Assembly: GCA_030068145.1 (NCBI GenBank)
Contig: JAPJBO010000260.1
Location: forward strand, 124,001 to 188,000
Source of the DNA: Diplonema papillatum
Taxonomy: Eukaryota; Euglenozoa; Diplonemea; Diplonemida; Diplonemidae
Reading direction: 5' to 3'
Length of the DNA stretch: 64,000 nucleotides
Positions within the stretch are counted from its first letter, which is position 1, and every line of letters starts with the position of its first letter. Shown here piece by piece: positions 53,203 through 61,575 of this stretch. The translations under genes were made by a program, and so were the position numbers. Below the pieces are notes generated by a model, which had not been told where the DNA came from, searched no databases, and worked only from the letters and a program-made list of their open reading frames with translations.

Positions 53203-53521
53203 CGGAAGATAAGACGCCTCGCCGTCTGAAACCTCCTGCTCCGAGTAGTAGGGCGCGTGGTAGTCGTAGCCGGGCTCGGCTGGCGGCTGCTCGAGGTCCA
53301 GCGAGCCCTCGCGGGACTCTGTGTCCCGCAGGCAGCAGAGCGTCTCGAACGCGCGTCTCAGGCTTCCGCCAAAAGACCGCGGAGCAGCATCGTTTCTCGG
53401 CGGCGGCGCCGCGTTCCGGACCGGCGGATCCCGTGCGTACTCGGCGTCGTGGTGAGGCTGGGCTGCGAAAGGAAGCGTGTACTGCGCTCCGGGCGGCGCG
53501 TACATCTTCACCTGAGCGAGG
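53203..53521 (-). CDS. Exon A of the four-exon gene
   Basis: Acceptor TTCGTTCGGCAG lies before 53521 and the donor is CTTCCG/GTATGCG. The likely start is ATG at 53505, 17 bases in, a spacing usual for trans-spliced leader acceptors. It encodes MYAPPGAQYTLPFAAQPHHD, a Pro-rich disordered region, FGGSLRRAFETLCCLRDTES, and an acidic Tyr-rich end (PGYDYHAPYYSEQEVSDGEA). Ends in phase 0, as exon B requires. With exons B-D the protein would be 520 residues: disordered head, membrane anchor, coiled coil, C-terminal domain. Confidence 0.6.
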
Positions 53522-53649
53522 CTGCCGAACGAATCATTCTCCTTTCCCTACTTTAACTGCCATTCCCGTGGAACGAGCAGTTTCGGTGTCTTGCGACCCT
53601 TTGTCCCTTTGCTGTTGATGGTTGGTGGTTTCGGCCCATTGCTCACATT

Positions 53650-53800
53650 CGTTATTGGGGTTAAAGTTCGGTTGAGGATCCGGGACTTTTCCGCAGAGTG
53701 TTTGTGGCGATGTTGGCGGTTGGTCCGCCGTCTTGCGGTGCATGTTTGTGGTTTCAAGGCGGTACTCGAGGGTCTCCGGTTGACCAGTGAGGCTGGGGGC
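53650..53800 (-). repeat. Intron-3'-end repeat upstream of exon A
   Basis: Minus strand: GGTCAACCGGAGACCC, later CGGATCCTCAACCGAACTTT, AACCCCAATAACG. The core is 110 bp from the acceptor, further than at other exons. Confidence 0.65.
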
Positions 53801-53899
53801 GAAGATATAATTGTACGTAAGCTTGTGGCTACAGCGACAGGTACCTCCTTGAAGCAGCGACCTCTCGGGGATTCTTGAGAGCGCATGTCGGTTTTTTGC

Positions 53900-54795
53900 A
53901 TGGCGTTCAATGCGGGATCCCGCACTTCTGTCTCGCTTCTTAACCGTGCGCTGGCTATATCTGAGCATCGGCCTGGTACAACGGATCGCGCAGGTTAGCT
54001 TTTCGCCCCTTTATGAACTGATAGCGCGATCTTGCCCACCCACCCACCCCATGCATTCGGGTAATGCACGAGAACCCGACAGCGGTACTCAGCCGGGCCG
54101 TATGCACTCGTCCGCGGATCCATGCGGTACTTAAATTTGTGTCGAAGAACCGCGCTGGCGGGTACGAACACTGCGCCCCTATGGGTGAAGACACGTCAAA
54201 AAGGACCAACGGTTGCTGCTGTGAAAAGACGTTGAACAACCCCTTTCGGAGGAGTACAGGTTTCCTATTTTGAAGACATAAAGCTCTTTGAGTTTGAACT
54301 ACGAGGCGAACACCAAATGGGCGTGTCGGCCTCGTTGAAGAGTCTAGGCGGTGGTGAGCGTGAACGCCTAGCAAGGTGACCGTGCAGCGGTGATGATGCT
54401 AACGGACATTTTTGCATGTAGGAAGGGCGTCGACTCGCGGTGAGGACCACGAGAACAGCGGAGGGAGTGGAAGTAGCAAATCGGTTCACGACAGATGGGG
54501 ATGCATTGCATTGCAGTAGTGCGCACAGTGATGCCACTCGCTGTTGACCATGCAGGGGTTGTGTTTTTTGGTTGCAAGTGCGGGTTTACTTCGAGAGAAC
54601 AACAAACGATTGACCGATTTCATCGGGAAACGAGGACGCATTTTGAAACCTGCCATCCGTGCCCAGACCTGACCCGCACGGACATTCCCGCATGTGTCCA
54701 CAGAGCCAATCCTTTTCCCGAAGTTACGGATCCAGCTTGCCCACGACGGAGCAGACCGCGGGACCGGTTTTCACGAACTATCACGAGTGAGCTTT
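53900..54795. other. No gene seen
   Basis: Only short frames on both strands; no motif or clear repeat noted. Confidence 0.3.
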
Positions 54796-55258
54796 TGCGT
54801 CTTCAGTTCGGGCCCCTAACGGTGCCTTGGGGGCCGCGAGGTAGTGGCACAGGACAAAACGCGACGAGCCCACGGCGGAAGCGACAGCAGGAAGAAAGGC
54901 CGCGCCTAAGGAGGGGCAGAGTACCGTGCGGATTGGAAGCCTCGCCCTTTTCACTGGCGAGCATCTGCGTCTGAGCTCGGGAGACCCGCGTGCACCTCAA
55001 CTCTGTGGCACGGGGCGAAATACGACAAGCCGTTCGAAGCCACGGCGAAAGCGACAGCAGGAAAAGAAAAGCCTCGCCTAAGGCGGAGCAGTACCGTGCG
55101 GACTGGGAGCCTTGCCCTTTTCACTGGCGAGCATGTGCGTCTTGAGCTCGGGAAACCCGCGACTATGAGGCGTGCACCTCAACTCTGTGGCACGGGGCAA
55201 AACATGACAAGCCGGTCGAAGCCACGGCGAAAGCAACGCAGGAAACGAAAGGCCTCGC
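54796..55258 (-). pseudogene. Three tandem broken copies of the MGMT 3' segment
   Basis: Downstream of the intact gene, copies begin near 55258, 55076 and 54897 (periods about 181 and 168 bp). Each repeats the stretch from just before the catalytic PCHR to the C-terminal tail, for example VASNGLSYFAPCHRV in the second copy. In the third, PCHR has become LCHY. An inserted G shifts the frame after PCHRV in the first two copies. ELKT(Q/H)MLASEKG is recognisable in the two nearest copies. Confidence 0.8.
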
Positions 55259-55927
55259 CTAAGGCGGAGCAGTACCGTGCGGACCGGGAGCCTCGCCCTT
55301 TTCACTGGCGAGCATCTGCGTCTTGAGCTCGGGCCCCCACCGGTATCTCGGCGCCCGCGACGTTGAGGCGTGCACGACTCTGTGGCACGGGACGAAATAC
55401 GACACGTCGTTCGAAGCCACGGCGGAAGCAACGGCGCGGACAGCGGAAGGCCGGCCAACCGACTCGGCCACGTCCTTGTACGACCAGGTCTGGCCCTTGG
55501 GGATGCGGAGCAGCTGCTTCCACACCGCAATTTGGAACTCGGTCCCGGTTAGGCACAGCTGCGGGCTCCCATCCTCGAAGGCGCGGCGCACCGCTTCGGC
55601 GGCCGCCGACGGCTCGCTGACGACGACGGCCCCCGGCCACTTCTTGGCCAGGGCTGATTTCCCCTCCTCCTCGCCGGCACCGAGTGCGGGGTCGTCGCCG
55701 AAGGACAGGTAGCAGAGGACCTTTTCCTCAGCCCCGCCGCGGCCGTCGGCCACCGCCGCGAAAGCTTGGCCGAACGGCGTGTCGACGACGCCGCAGCCGA
55801 CCTTACGACCCTTCCACTCCGACGCGCTGAAATCCACCACCCGTCCCCCCGCGCCCGCTTTGGTGGACGCCGGGCGGGGCTTCTTCACCTCGGAGGCGGC
55901 GATCACGGTCGTGAGCCGCCGTTTCAT
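55259..55927 (-). CDS. MGMT: O6-alkylguanine-DNA alkyltransferase (Ada/Ogt/MGMT family)
   Basis: ATG at 55927 opens a 222-codon intronless frame. Residues about 35-125 form the N-terminal domain (VGCGVVDTPFGQAFAAVADG, CYLSFGDDP). From about 130 the catalytic domain reads GTEFQIAVWKQLLRIPKGQT, WSYKDVAESVGRPSAVRAVA, SAVASNDVSYFVPCHRVVH. The PCHRV motif holds the acceptor Cys (near 180), which takes the alkyl group from O6-alkylguanine in a suicide repair reaction; GRPSAVRAVASA is the DNA-recognition helix region. A helix ELKTQMLASEK closes it. Short basic N-terminus could be a nuclear signal. A repair enzyme, nuclear by inference. Confidence 0.9.
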   Translation of the reverse strand: MKRRLTTVIAASEVKKPRPASTKAGAGGRVVDFSASEWKGRKVGCGVVDTPFGQAFAAVADGRGGAEEKVLCYLSFGDDPALGAGEEEGKSALAKKWPGAVVVSEPSAAAEAVRRAFEDGSPQLCLTGTEFQIAVWKQLLRIPKGQTWSYKDVAESVGRPSAVRAVASAVASNDVSYFVPCHRVVHASTSRAPRYRWGPELKTQMLASEKGEAPGPHGTAPP

Positions 55928-55929
55928 GA

Positions 55930-57055
55930 CGCCCTCCGCTGCCTTTTTGCAAGATGCTTTGAGGATCTTCCTTTCTTCTAAGGGGATGGTGCTTCAGAAA
56001 GCCCCGTTAAGCAAGGAAAAGCGAACCCCCCGAACTTGTGACGCGAACACAGATTGAGTCGACTGTATTGTGTTGACCTCCCCGGAACTGAGAGCTTCGA
56101 GAGAATCGACATTTAGGCCAGGGTGGCGTACGCATCACATCAGGGGTGGCATGCCAGCGAGGTGGAAAGGGGCCACGAGTACTTGACAGAGAGGGACTTC
56201 GCGGTTTATCGCCGAAGTCCACGTGCGCCCCGGGGTCAAGTATTCGCGTAAAAGTGCGGAAGAAACGGCTACTGAAGAACCTGGCCTCCGCCTTCGCCGG
56301 CATGGAAATGCCGGCCTGCGCTGTGCTGCACGGAACGCGGAGCAGAGACGCTGAGGTGGAGGGTAGCAGGGAATTAGGGTCGGTTTTCGGAGAGGGGAGG
56401 CCACCACATCTAATGGTGACAGGTGGAAAAGGCGACCGCCTTTCTGCTTAGCAAGGGGGAGAGGGATAGGGAGGAGGAATGGCACGCGGACTTTTTACTT
56501 GGACGCCTACACCCGGGCACTGAACCCAGATTTGCCTGTACGCCGGACAACGCAGGGTTTACAGTCGAAACGCCAAGAGCGACAGCACTCAAGCATTGTC
56601 GCTGTCAAGGGAACTGCCCGAGACCGACGATGGCACCGCTCTGTTGCGCGGAGAACTCCATCCTTAGAAGCTGGGGTTAACCTTAGGCAAAAAGAGCGTT
56701 CGCAAGGTGTGCTTCCGTGTGGGCTACCCGCACACTGCCTCCTCCGTGATTTTTTTGTAAATGGCGCCTTTCACGAGTATTTCCTGCAAAACCAGGTGCG
56801 TCTTCAAAAATACTCGGAGGGGCCAATTCAGATTTACCTAGGGGTCAGGCATAGCCTCCATCGAGAATTTGCAACGCGGCCTCCTCGAGTAGTTTTGAAG
56901 TTTTTTTATCAAAGTCGGGTGCTGTTTTGTTCGTGCGTTTTGACCTGAACGCGTTTAGGTTAAAGTGCCGGCAACGTTCCTTTTTGGCTGGTAACAAGTA
57001 TGCTCTCTAAGGAGGTAGTTACTGGTTATCACAAAAAAGAGAATATAGAGAGGCG
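55930..57055. other. Intergenic; no gene seen
   Basis: Short frames only. A phrase CCTTAGAAGCTGGGGTTAAC at 56659-56678 resembles the inner end of the CACGGTG-family element. Confidence 0.35.
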
Positions 57056-57061
57056 CGTCGC

Positions 57062-59551
57062 CTACGGTGACCTGCTGTGAACCGACGCCGAGTTGTGCTG
57101 CGACCGAAGAGCGAGCGCGTCTCTTTTGATCTCGGCGGCCCGGGCTTCGCGCGCCTTGCGGCTCTCTTCCAACGCTTCGATGGTGCGGACGCGGCCCTCG
57201 AGGCGCGCCATCTGCCGTTCTTCGATCCGGGCCGCCGCGGCCAGGTGCTCCCGCCTCCGCTCCACCGCGTCGGCCGCCAGCCGGGAGCGGGTCTGCTGCG
57301 CGAGCTCGAGGCGCCGGTCCAAAGGGACCTGCGAAGGCGAAGTGACAGGCGACGGGCAGGCCTGCTGCTGCTGCTGCTGCTGTTGCTGCTGCTGCGCTGG
57401 CTGCTGAACGGGGTCAGTTGGAACCGGGCCGTCGAGGTCTGTGGGGGAGCGGGCGATGGCGGCGGGCGGGGACTGCGACCGCACGGAAGTTGCATCCGCG
57501 AGGAATTCGTCGCTGCCCCGGCGGACCTTCGCCGCCAGGCGGTCGACGAGCGCGGCGCGGCGGGACTCGTCGTCGGCGCGCACCTGCGACAGGGCGGCCT
57601 CGATACGGGCCTGCTTGCCGGCCGCCGCCCGCCGGGCCTCCTCCTGCGACCGCGCGGCCTGCTCCTCCCTTTTAAGCACGACACCCCGCCACCGCTCGCG
57701 CTGGGCCGCCTGCTTCCGCGACTTTTCCCCGGCCTCGTGCTCGGCCCGCTTCGCGGCGATTTCGCTGCGGTGCTTTTCGGCGTCCTTCGCCGCCCGCCGC
57801 GCCTCGCGCTGGTCGGCAGCCCGCTCCCTCCGCCGCGCCTCGTACGCGGCCTCGCCGGCTTCGATCCGGTTCTCGACGCTTTCGAGCTTCAGAACCCGGG
57901 TTTGCAGGGCGCATGACAGCGCCTTGTCCCGCCGCCGGTCTACCTCCCGCGCCAGCGCTTCCCTCCGCTCGCCGTCGCCGGCGCGGGTCTCCGAGAGGCG
58001 GGCTTCGGCCGCTTCTTCCTTCCCCGCAGCCGCCTCGAGCCGGTGGAGCTCGGTGTCGTGCTCTTGGTCGCGCTTGCGGTGGAGGGTCGCCGCCAGCCGC
58101 GCCGCGTAAGCGGCTTCGCTGGTCGGCGAGTGCCGGGGGGGCGACGCGGCGGTCTTCGCCGGGGACGAAGGCACGGCCCGCGCCTCGGCGCGGCGGGCGA
58201 GCGCCGCTTCGCGCTTCTCGCGGCGGGCCGTTTCGACGGCGCGCCGGTCCTTCGCGTCGTCCTTCGCATCGCACGCGGCTAGCCTCCGCCGGGCGACCGC
58301 CGCCGCCAGCCTCGCGTCCGCCCTGTCTTCGCGCGCGCGCCGCGCCGCCCGCTCCGCCTCCGCGGCCGCCCGCTGCCGCTCGGACACCACGAGCTGCCAG
58401 TGGTACTTCAGCGCGAGGTTGTCCTCGTACTCCTGCCACAACCGGTCGGTCTCATCGACAGCCGCCTTGTCCGCCACCGGCGGGCACGACAGCGAGCGGG
58501 GGGGGCCAGGGTCTTGGTCTTCCCCACCGTCGTCGCCCGGCGGCACCCCCCCGCAGCCGGTCTCTGGGCGCCTGCGGCGGCCCGCCGCCTGCCGCTCCGC
58601 CGCCGCGCACCTTCCGTCGTACCTTTCGAGCGACGCGCGTAGCCTCGCGGCCCGCTCGGCTTCCTGCCGCTGGACACTCGCGTGCCGCCGCGCAGCCTCG
58701 GCCCGGCTGGCCTCCCTTGCCGCGTTCTCGAGGAGCCCGCCGACTGACCCGGCCTGCTTGGCGACCGTTTCGAACAGCCCGGGAAGCGTGTTTTTCCCGG
58801 GGGCGCCGCCGCCGGCCGGCGGCTTGCCGGGCGGCTGGAGGAAGTCCTCGCGGAAGTACCCCGGGTTCGCGGCGGCGTGCTTGAGCGACAGCAGGTGCCG
58901 CCCGTGCTGCGCGCGCCGCCGGGGCGCCGCGAAGGCGGCAGGGTCGGCCGCTATGTCTTGCAGCCGCTTGCTGGTCGTCGCGAGGAGCCGCCGCGCCTTC
59001 GCTTCGAGCCCCGCTTTCCGGCGGTCGGCCGCGTCGTCCGCCCGCCGCTGCCCCACCTCCCTTCTATGCACGGTGCCGGCGGCGGAGCAGAGCTGCAGCA
59101 GCTCGCCGCCGCGGCCCGAAGCGCCGCCGGAAAGGAGCTCGCGCTCGTGCGCGCGGAGGCCCCGTTCCCGCCGTTTCTGCAGGTTTTCCTTGTGCAGCGC
59201 GACCATCCCGGCGAGCTTCTCGGTCTCCTTCCGCGCCTGCTCCCGCGTTTCGGTGCTCTCTTTGAACGCGAGGAGTTCCTCGAGCCTGCCGGCGCGGCCA
59301 CGCGTTGCCCTCGGCTCGCTGTCGCCGGCTGTCATCTTCCTCCGCAGCTGCCCGGTGGCTGCAGGGCCCGCGCCGGGGTCGCCGGCCGCGGCGTCCGCCG
59401 CCTTCAGCAGCATGTGCGCGAAGCGCGTCTTTTGTCGCAGGAGCAGCGGCTTCTCGCGGACGCCGTTCACCTCGTGGTACTTCTGCCACTTGGGCGGCAG
59501 GTGCGCGATGTACACCTTGTGCACGACTTCCTCGCCGACAGCCTCCATCAT
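57062..59551 (-). CDS. 829-residue coiled-coil protein with polyglutamine tract
   Basis: One uninterrupted frame from ATG 59551 to TAG 57062. The first 55 residues (VHKVYIAHLPPKWQKYHEVN, GVREKPLLLRQKTRFAHMLL) form a distinct N-terminal segment. The rest is very rich in Ala, Arg and Glu with long stretches of heptad character, most likely extended coiled coil. Near residue 720 lies PVQQPAQQQ with about 12 consecutive Gln. Codons end in G or C almost throughout. Composition suggests a structural protein (cytoskeleton, basal body or flagellum), an inference only. The minus strand is the coding one; long plus-strand frames are shadows of its codon bias. Confidence 0.8.
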   Translation of the reverse strand: MMEAVGEEVVHKVYIAHLPPKWQKYHEVNGVREKPLLLRQKTRFAHMLLKAADAAAGDPGAGPAATGQLRRKMTAGDSEPRATRGRAGRLEELLAFKESTETREQARKETEKLAGMVALHKENLQKRRERGLRAHERELLSGGASGRGGELLQLCSAAGTVHRREVGQRRADDAADRRKAGLEAKARRLLATTSKRLQDIAADPAAFAAPRRRAQHGRHLLSLKHAAANPGYFREDFLQPPGKPPAGGGAPGKNTLPGLFETVAKQAGSVGGLLENAAREASRAEAARRHASVQRQEAERAARLRASLERYDGRCAAAERQAAGRRRRPETGCGGVPPGDDGGEDQDPGPPRSLSCPPVADKAAVDETDRLWQEYEDNLALKYHWQLVVSERQRAAAEAERAARRAREDRADARLAAAVARRRLAACDAKDDAKDRRAVETARREKREAALARRAEARAVPSSPAKTAASPPRHSPTSEAAYAARLAATLHRKRDQEHDTELHRLEAAAGKEEAAEARLSETRAGDGERREALAREVDRRRDKALSCALQTRVLKLESVENRIEAGEAAYEARRRERAADQREARRAAKDAEKHRSEIAAKRAEHEAGEKSRKQAAQRERWRGVVLKREEQAARSQEEARRAAAGKQARIEAALSQVRADDESRRAALVDRLAAKVRRGSDEFLADATSVRSQSPPAAIARSPTDLDGPVPTDPVQQPAQQQQQQQQQQQACPSPVTSPSQVPLDRRLELAQQTRSRLAADAVERRREHLAAAARIEERQMARLEGRVRTIEALEESRKAREARAAEIKRDALALRSQHNSASVHSRSP

Positions 59552-59664
59552 TTGATCGTCGCCCCCCTCCCGTCTGGTTGGTATTCGCGGGTTCGGCTTA
59601 TTCTCAACGTTACAGGGAGGAGGGGGGGTGGGCTACTCGAGCCAAACTAGTGTTCCCGCCTCTT

Positions 59665-59790
59665 ATTATTAGAGTTAGCTCGCTTGAGAATCCGGGGGGT
59701 TTAGAGCCTCCGGGTGAGCTTCGTCAAATGGGTTCTTTATTTGGATGAAGGGCCTGCGCTCTGCAAGGGACAAAGCTTACCATCCCGGCG
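59665..59790 (-). repeat. Intron-3'-end-type repeat upstream of the 829-codon gene
   Basis: Minus strand: GGGACAAAGC at its start, then AAGAACCCATTTGACGAAGC, CACCCGGAGGCTCTAAACC, CGGATTCTCAAGCGAGCTAA. Lies about 120 bp before the start codon. Confidence 0.7.
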
Positions 59791-60195
59791 AGCTTCTCGG
59801 TCTCCTTCCGCACCTGCTCCCGCGTTTCGGTGCCCTCCTTGAACGCGAGGAGTTCCTCGAGCCTGCCGGCGCAGCCACGCGTTGCCCTCGGCTCGCTGTC
59901 GCCGGCTGTCATCTTCCTCCGCAGCTGCCCGGTGGCTGCCGGGCCAGCGCCGGGGTCGCCGGCCGCGGCGTCCGCCGCCTTCAGCAGCTTGTGCGCGAAG
60001 CGCGTCTTCTGCCGCAGGAGCAGCGGCTTCTCGCGGACGCCGTTCACCTCGTGGTACTTCTGCCACTTGGGCGGCAGGTGCGCGATGTACACCTTGTGCA
60101 CGACTCCCTCGCCGACAGCCTCCATCATTTGATCGTCGCGCCGCCCGGCCCCTCTCGTCTGGTTGGTATTCGCGGGTTCGGTTCTTCTCTGACGT
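59771..60195 (-). pseudogene. 5' partial copy of the 829-codon gene with its upstream DNA
   Basis: Starts with the same 5' flank (TCTGGTTGGTATTCGCGGGT) and start context, then MMEAVGEGVVHKVYIAHLPP through ETEKLAGM, about 118 codons with a handful of changes. The match stops at GGGATG/GTAAGCTTTGTCCC, where the sequence becomes the end of a dispersed repeat. GTAAGC at that point could serve as a donor. Same orientation, directly upstream of the intact gene. Confidence 0.85.
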
Positions 60196-60393
60196 TATAC
60201 TGTAGAAACAAAAACGGACATCAACCCCAGAGCAGTACAGCATAGCCAGTAAGTAGCCGGTGTGGGCTACTCTAGAACCAAACCAGTGTTGGCTCGGAAG
60301 GAGCAACCCTCTGCCAGCTGGCCGTTTCTTATCGGATTGTTTGTGCTACAATTCGGAGAGGCGACCCATCGTGGCGCAATTTGACGAGCTTTG

Positions 60394-60490
60394 CGGGACG
60401 GTAAGCTTTGTCCCGTGCGGAGCGCCAGTCCTTCCTCCAACTAACTTGACGAAGGTCGCCCGGTGACTCGAAACCCTCGGATTCCCATGC
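60394..60490 (+). repeat. Plus-strand copy of the dispersed repeat
   Basis: Reads GGTAAGCTTTGTCCCGTGCG, GAGCGCCAGTCC, ACTTGACGAAGGTCGCCCGG, TGACTCGAAACCCTCGGATT. It matches the reverse complement of 59680-59785 and is inverted to it, flanking the 5' partial copy. Confidence 0.75.
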
Positions 60491-61206
60491 TAGCTATAAC
60501 TTTGAAAAGAGGCGGGCGTGGCCAAGGGTGTCGTCGATATGGCACCAGCTCAGATCTCTTCATCCGGGATTTGGGTTCACACTTTCCTTCGCGCATCCTA
60601 CTGGATGGCGTCTCATGCTTATCAGTCACTCTCGTCGGAAGTGCATAGCGCCTCATGTTTCTCAGCCTGGCGCGCAAGCCTGCTTGCCTGACTGACGTTG
60701 GTTGCCGCAGTTTGGTAGGGCGCTCTGCTGAGTCTCCGAGACTGGAGTCCAGTCGCTGGTAAACCGTGAATACTCGGCCAGAGGCTAGGAAATCTATGCG
60801 GCCGGCGGTACGGGCAAGAGAATGACATTTCCCCTGTTCCATCCACCCCTTGCTGAGCTCTACTTTGTGACAGCTTAACCCGAAAGAGCAGGTCGCCATC
60901 AGGAGCACGGCCGCGAGGGGCAAAGGAAAGTGATGAAAATACACAGATTGTCCGACCAGGGCGCCCCTTGGACAGGTCAAGGACCGTTCCGCTCGTCTCA
61001 CGCAGGAAGAACGTGAACCGCGTGGTGTCGATTGGTATCGAACCATTCGGGTGTGGTTGACTAGAATTCAAAGGATCCGCGGCCATGAATTGCGCTGTCT
61101 GCTTGGTGTCGCCTTTACTCGCGACCGCCTTCGTCGCGTTCAGTGCGCGCTTGGTGTCACATGGTTTCATTTGCCCAACCGGCAGCAGTAGGTTCGTTTC
61201 TTTCAT
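60441..61206 (-). other. Unassigned beta-rich ORF in two frames
   Basis: From ATG 61206 a frame reads SIPIDTTRFTFFLRETSGTV, LDLSKGRPGRTICVFSSLSF, APRGRAPDGDLLFRVKLSQS. About 60830 the coherent text passes to another frame (AGRIDFLASGRVFTVYQRLD). Strong alternation of strands suggests an all-beta fold. One indel would explain the break. Family unknown; it could be a transposon or virus-like remnant or a host pseudogene. Confidence 0.35.
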
Positions 61207-61575
61207 GTCGGATTCTCTCTAACCGAGAGTGTATAAGGGCGTGTTCACTCGCTGACAGCGAATGTAAGCTCATGTAGACCGTCGTTGAGACAACTTGGGT
61301 TACCCTACTGATGGAGAAAGTACGGCCGCACGACCTGTATCCAACTTGCTGCGTTTCGCCGGTTTGGGGCCGCTGCCGATGTAACCCACGATTCACCAAC
61401 ACGAAGTGACGGAAGATACCGTGCCCCGATACGTCCGTGATAGCCCTGATAGCCGATGAAAGATAACGGCAGACGATTTGATCCACGATCCGTCGCGCCC
61501 GGAAGGCGTCTGTTTTCGTCCGCCTCGACGGCGGGAAGAGCGGGCTCGGAGCAAAGGCAAAGCAGAGGCCGGCCC
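61207..61575. other. No gene assigned
   Basis: Minus-strand frames overlap in two registers (VVSTTVYMSLHSLSASEHAL in one). No motif. Confidence 0.25.

Noticed and set aside
57077-59555. Long plus-strand frames opposite the 829-codon gene
   Set aside because: Shadows of the strongly G/C-ending codons on the minus strand; they are rich in Arg, Pro and Ser, while the minus frame is uninterrupted and has regular coiled-coil composition.
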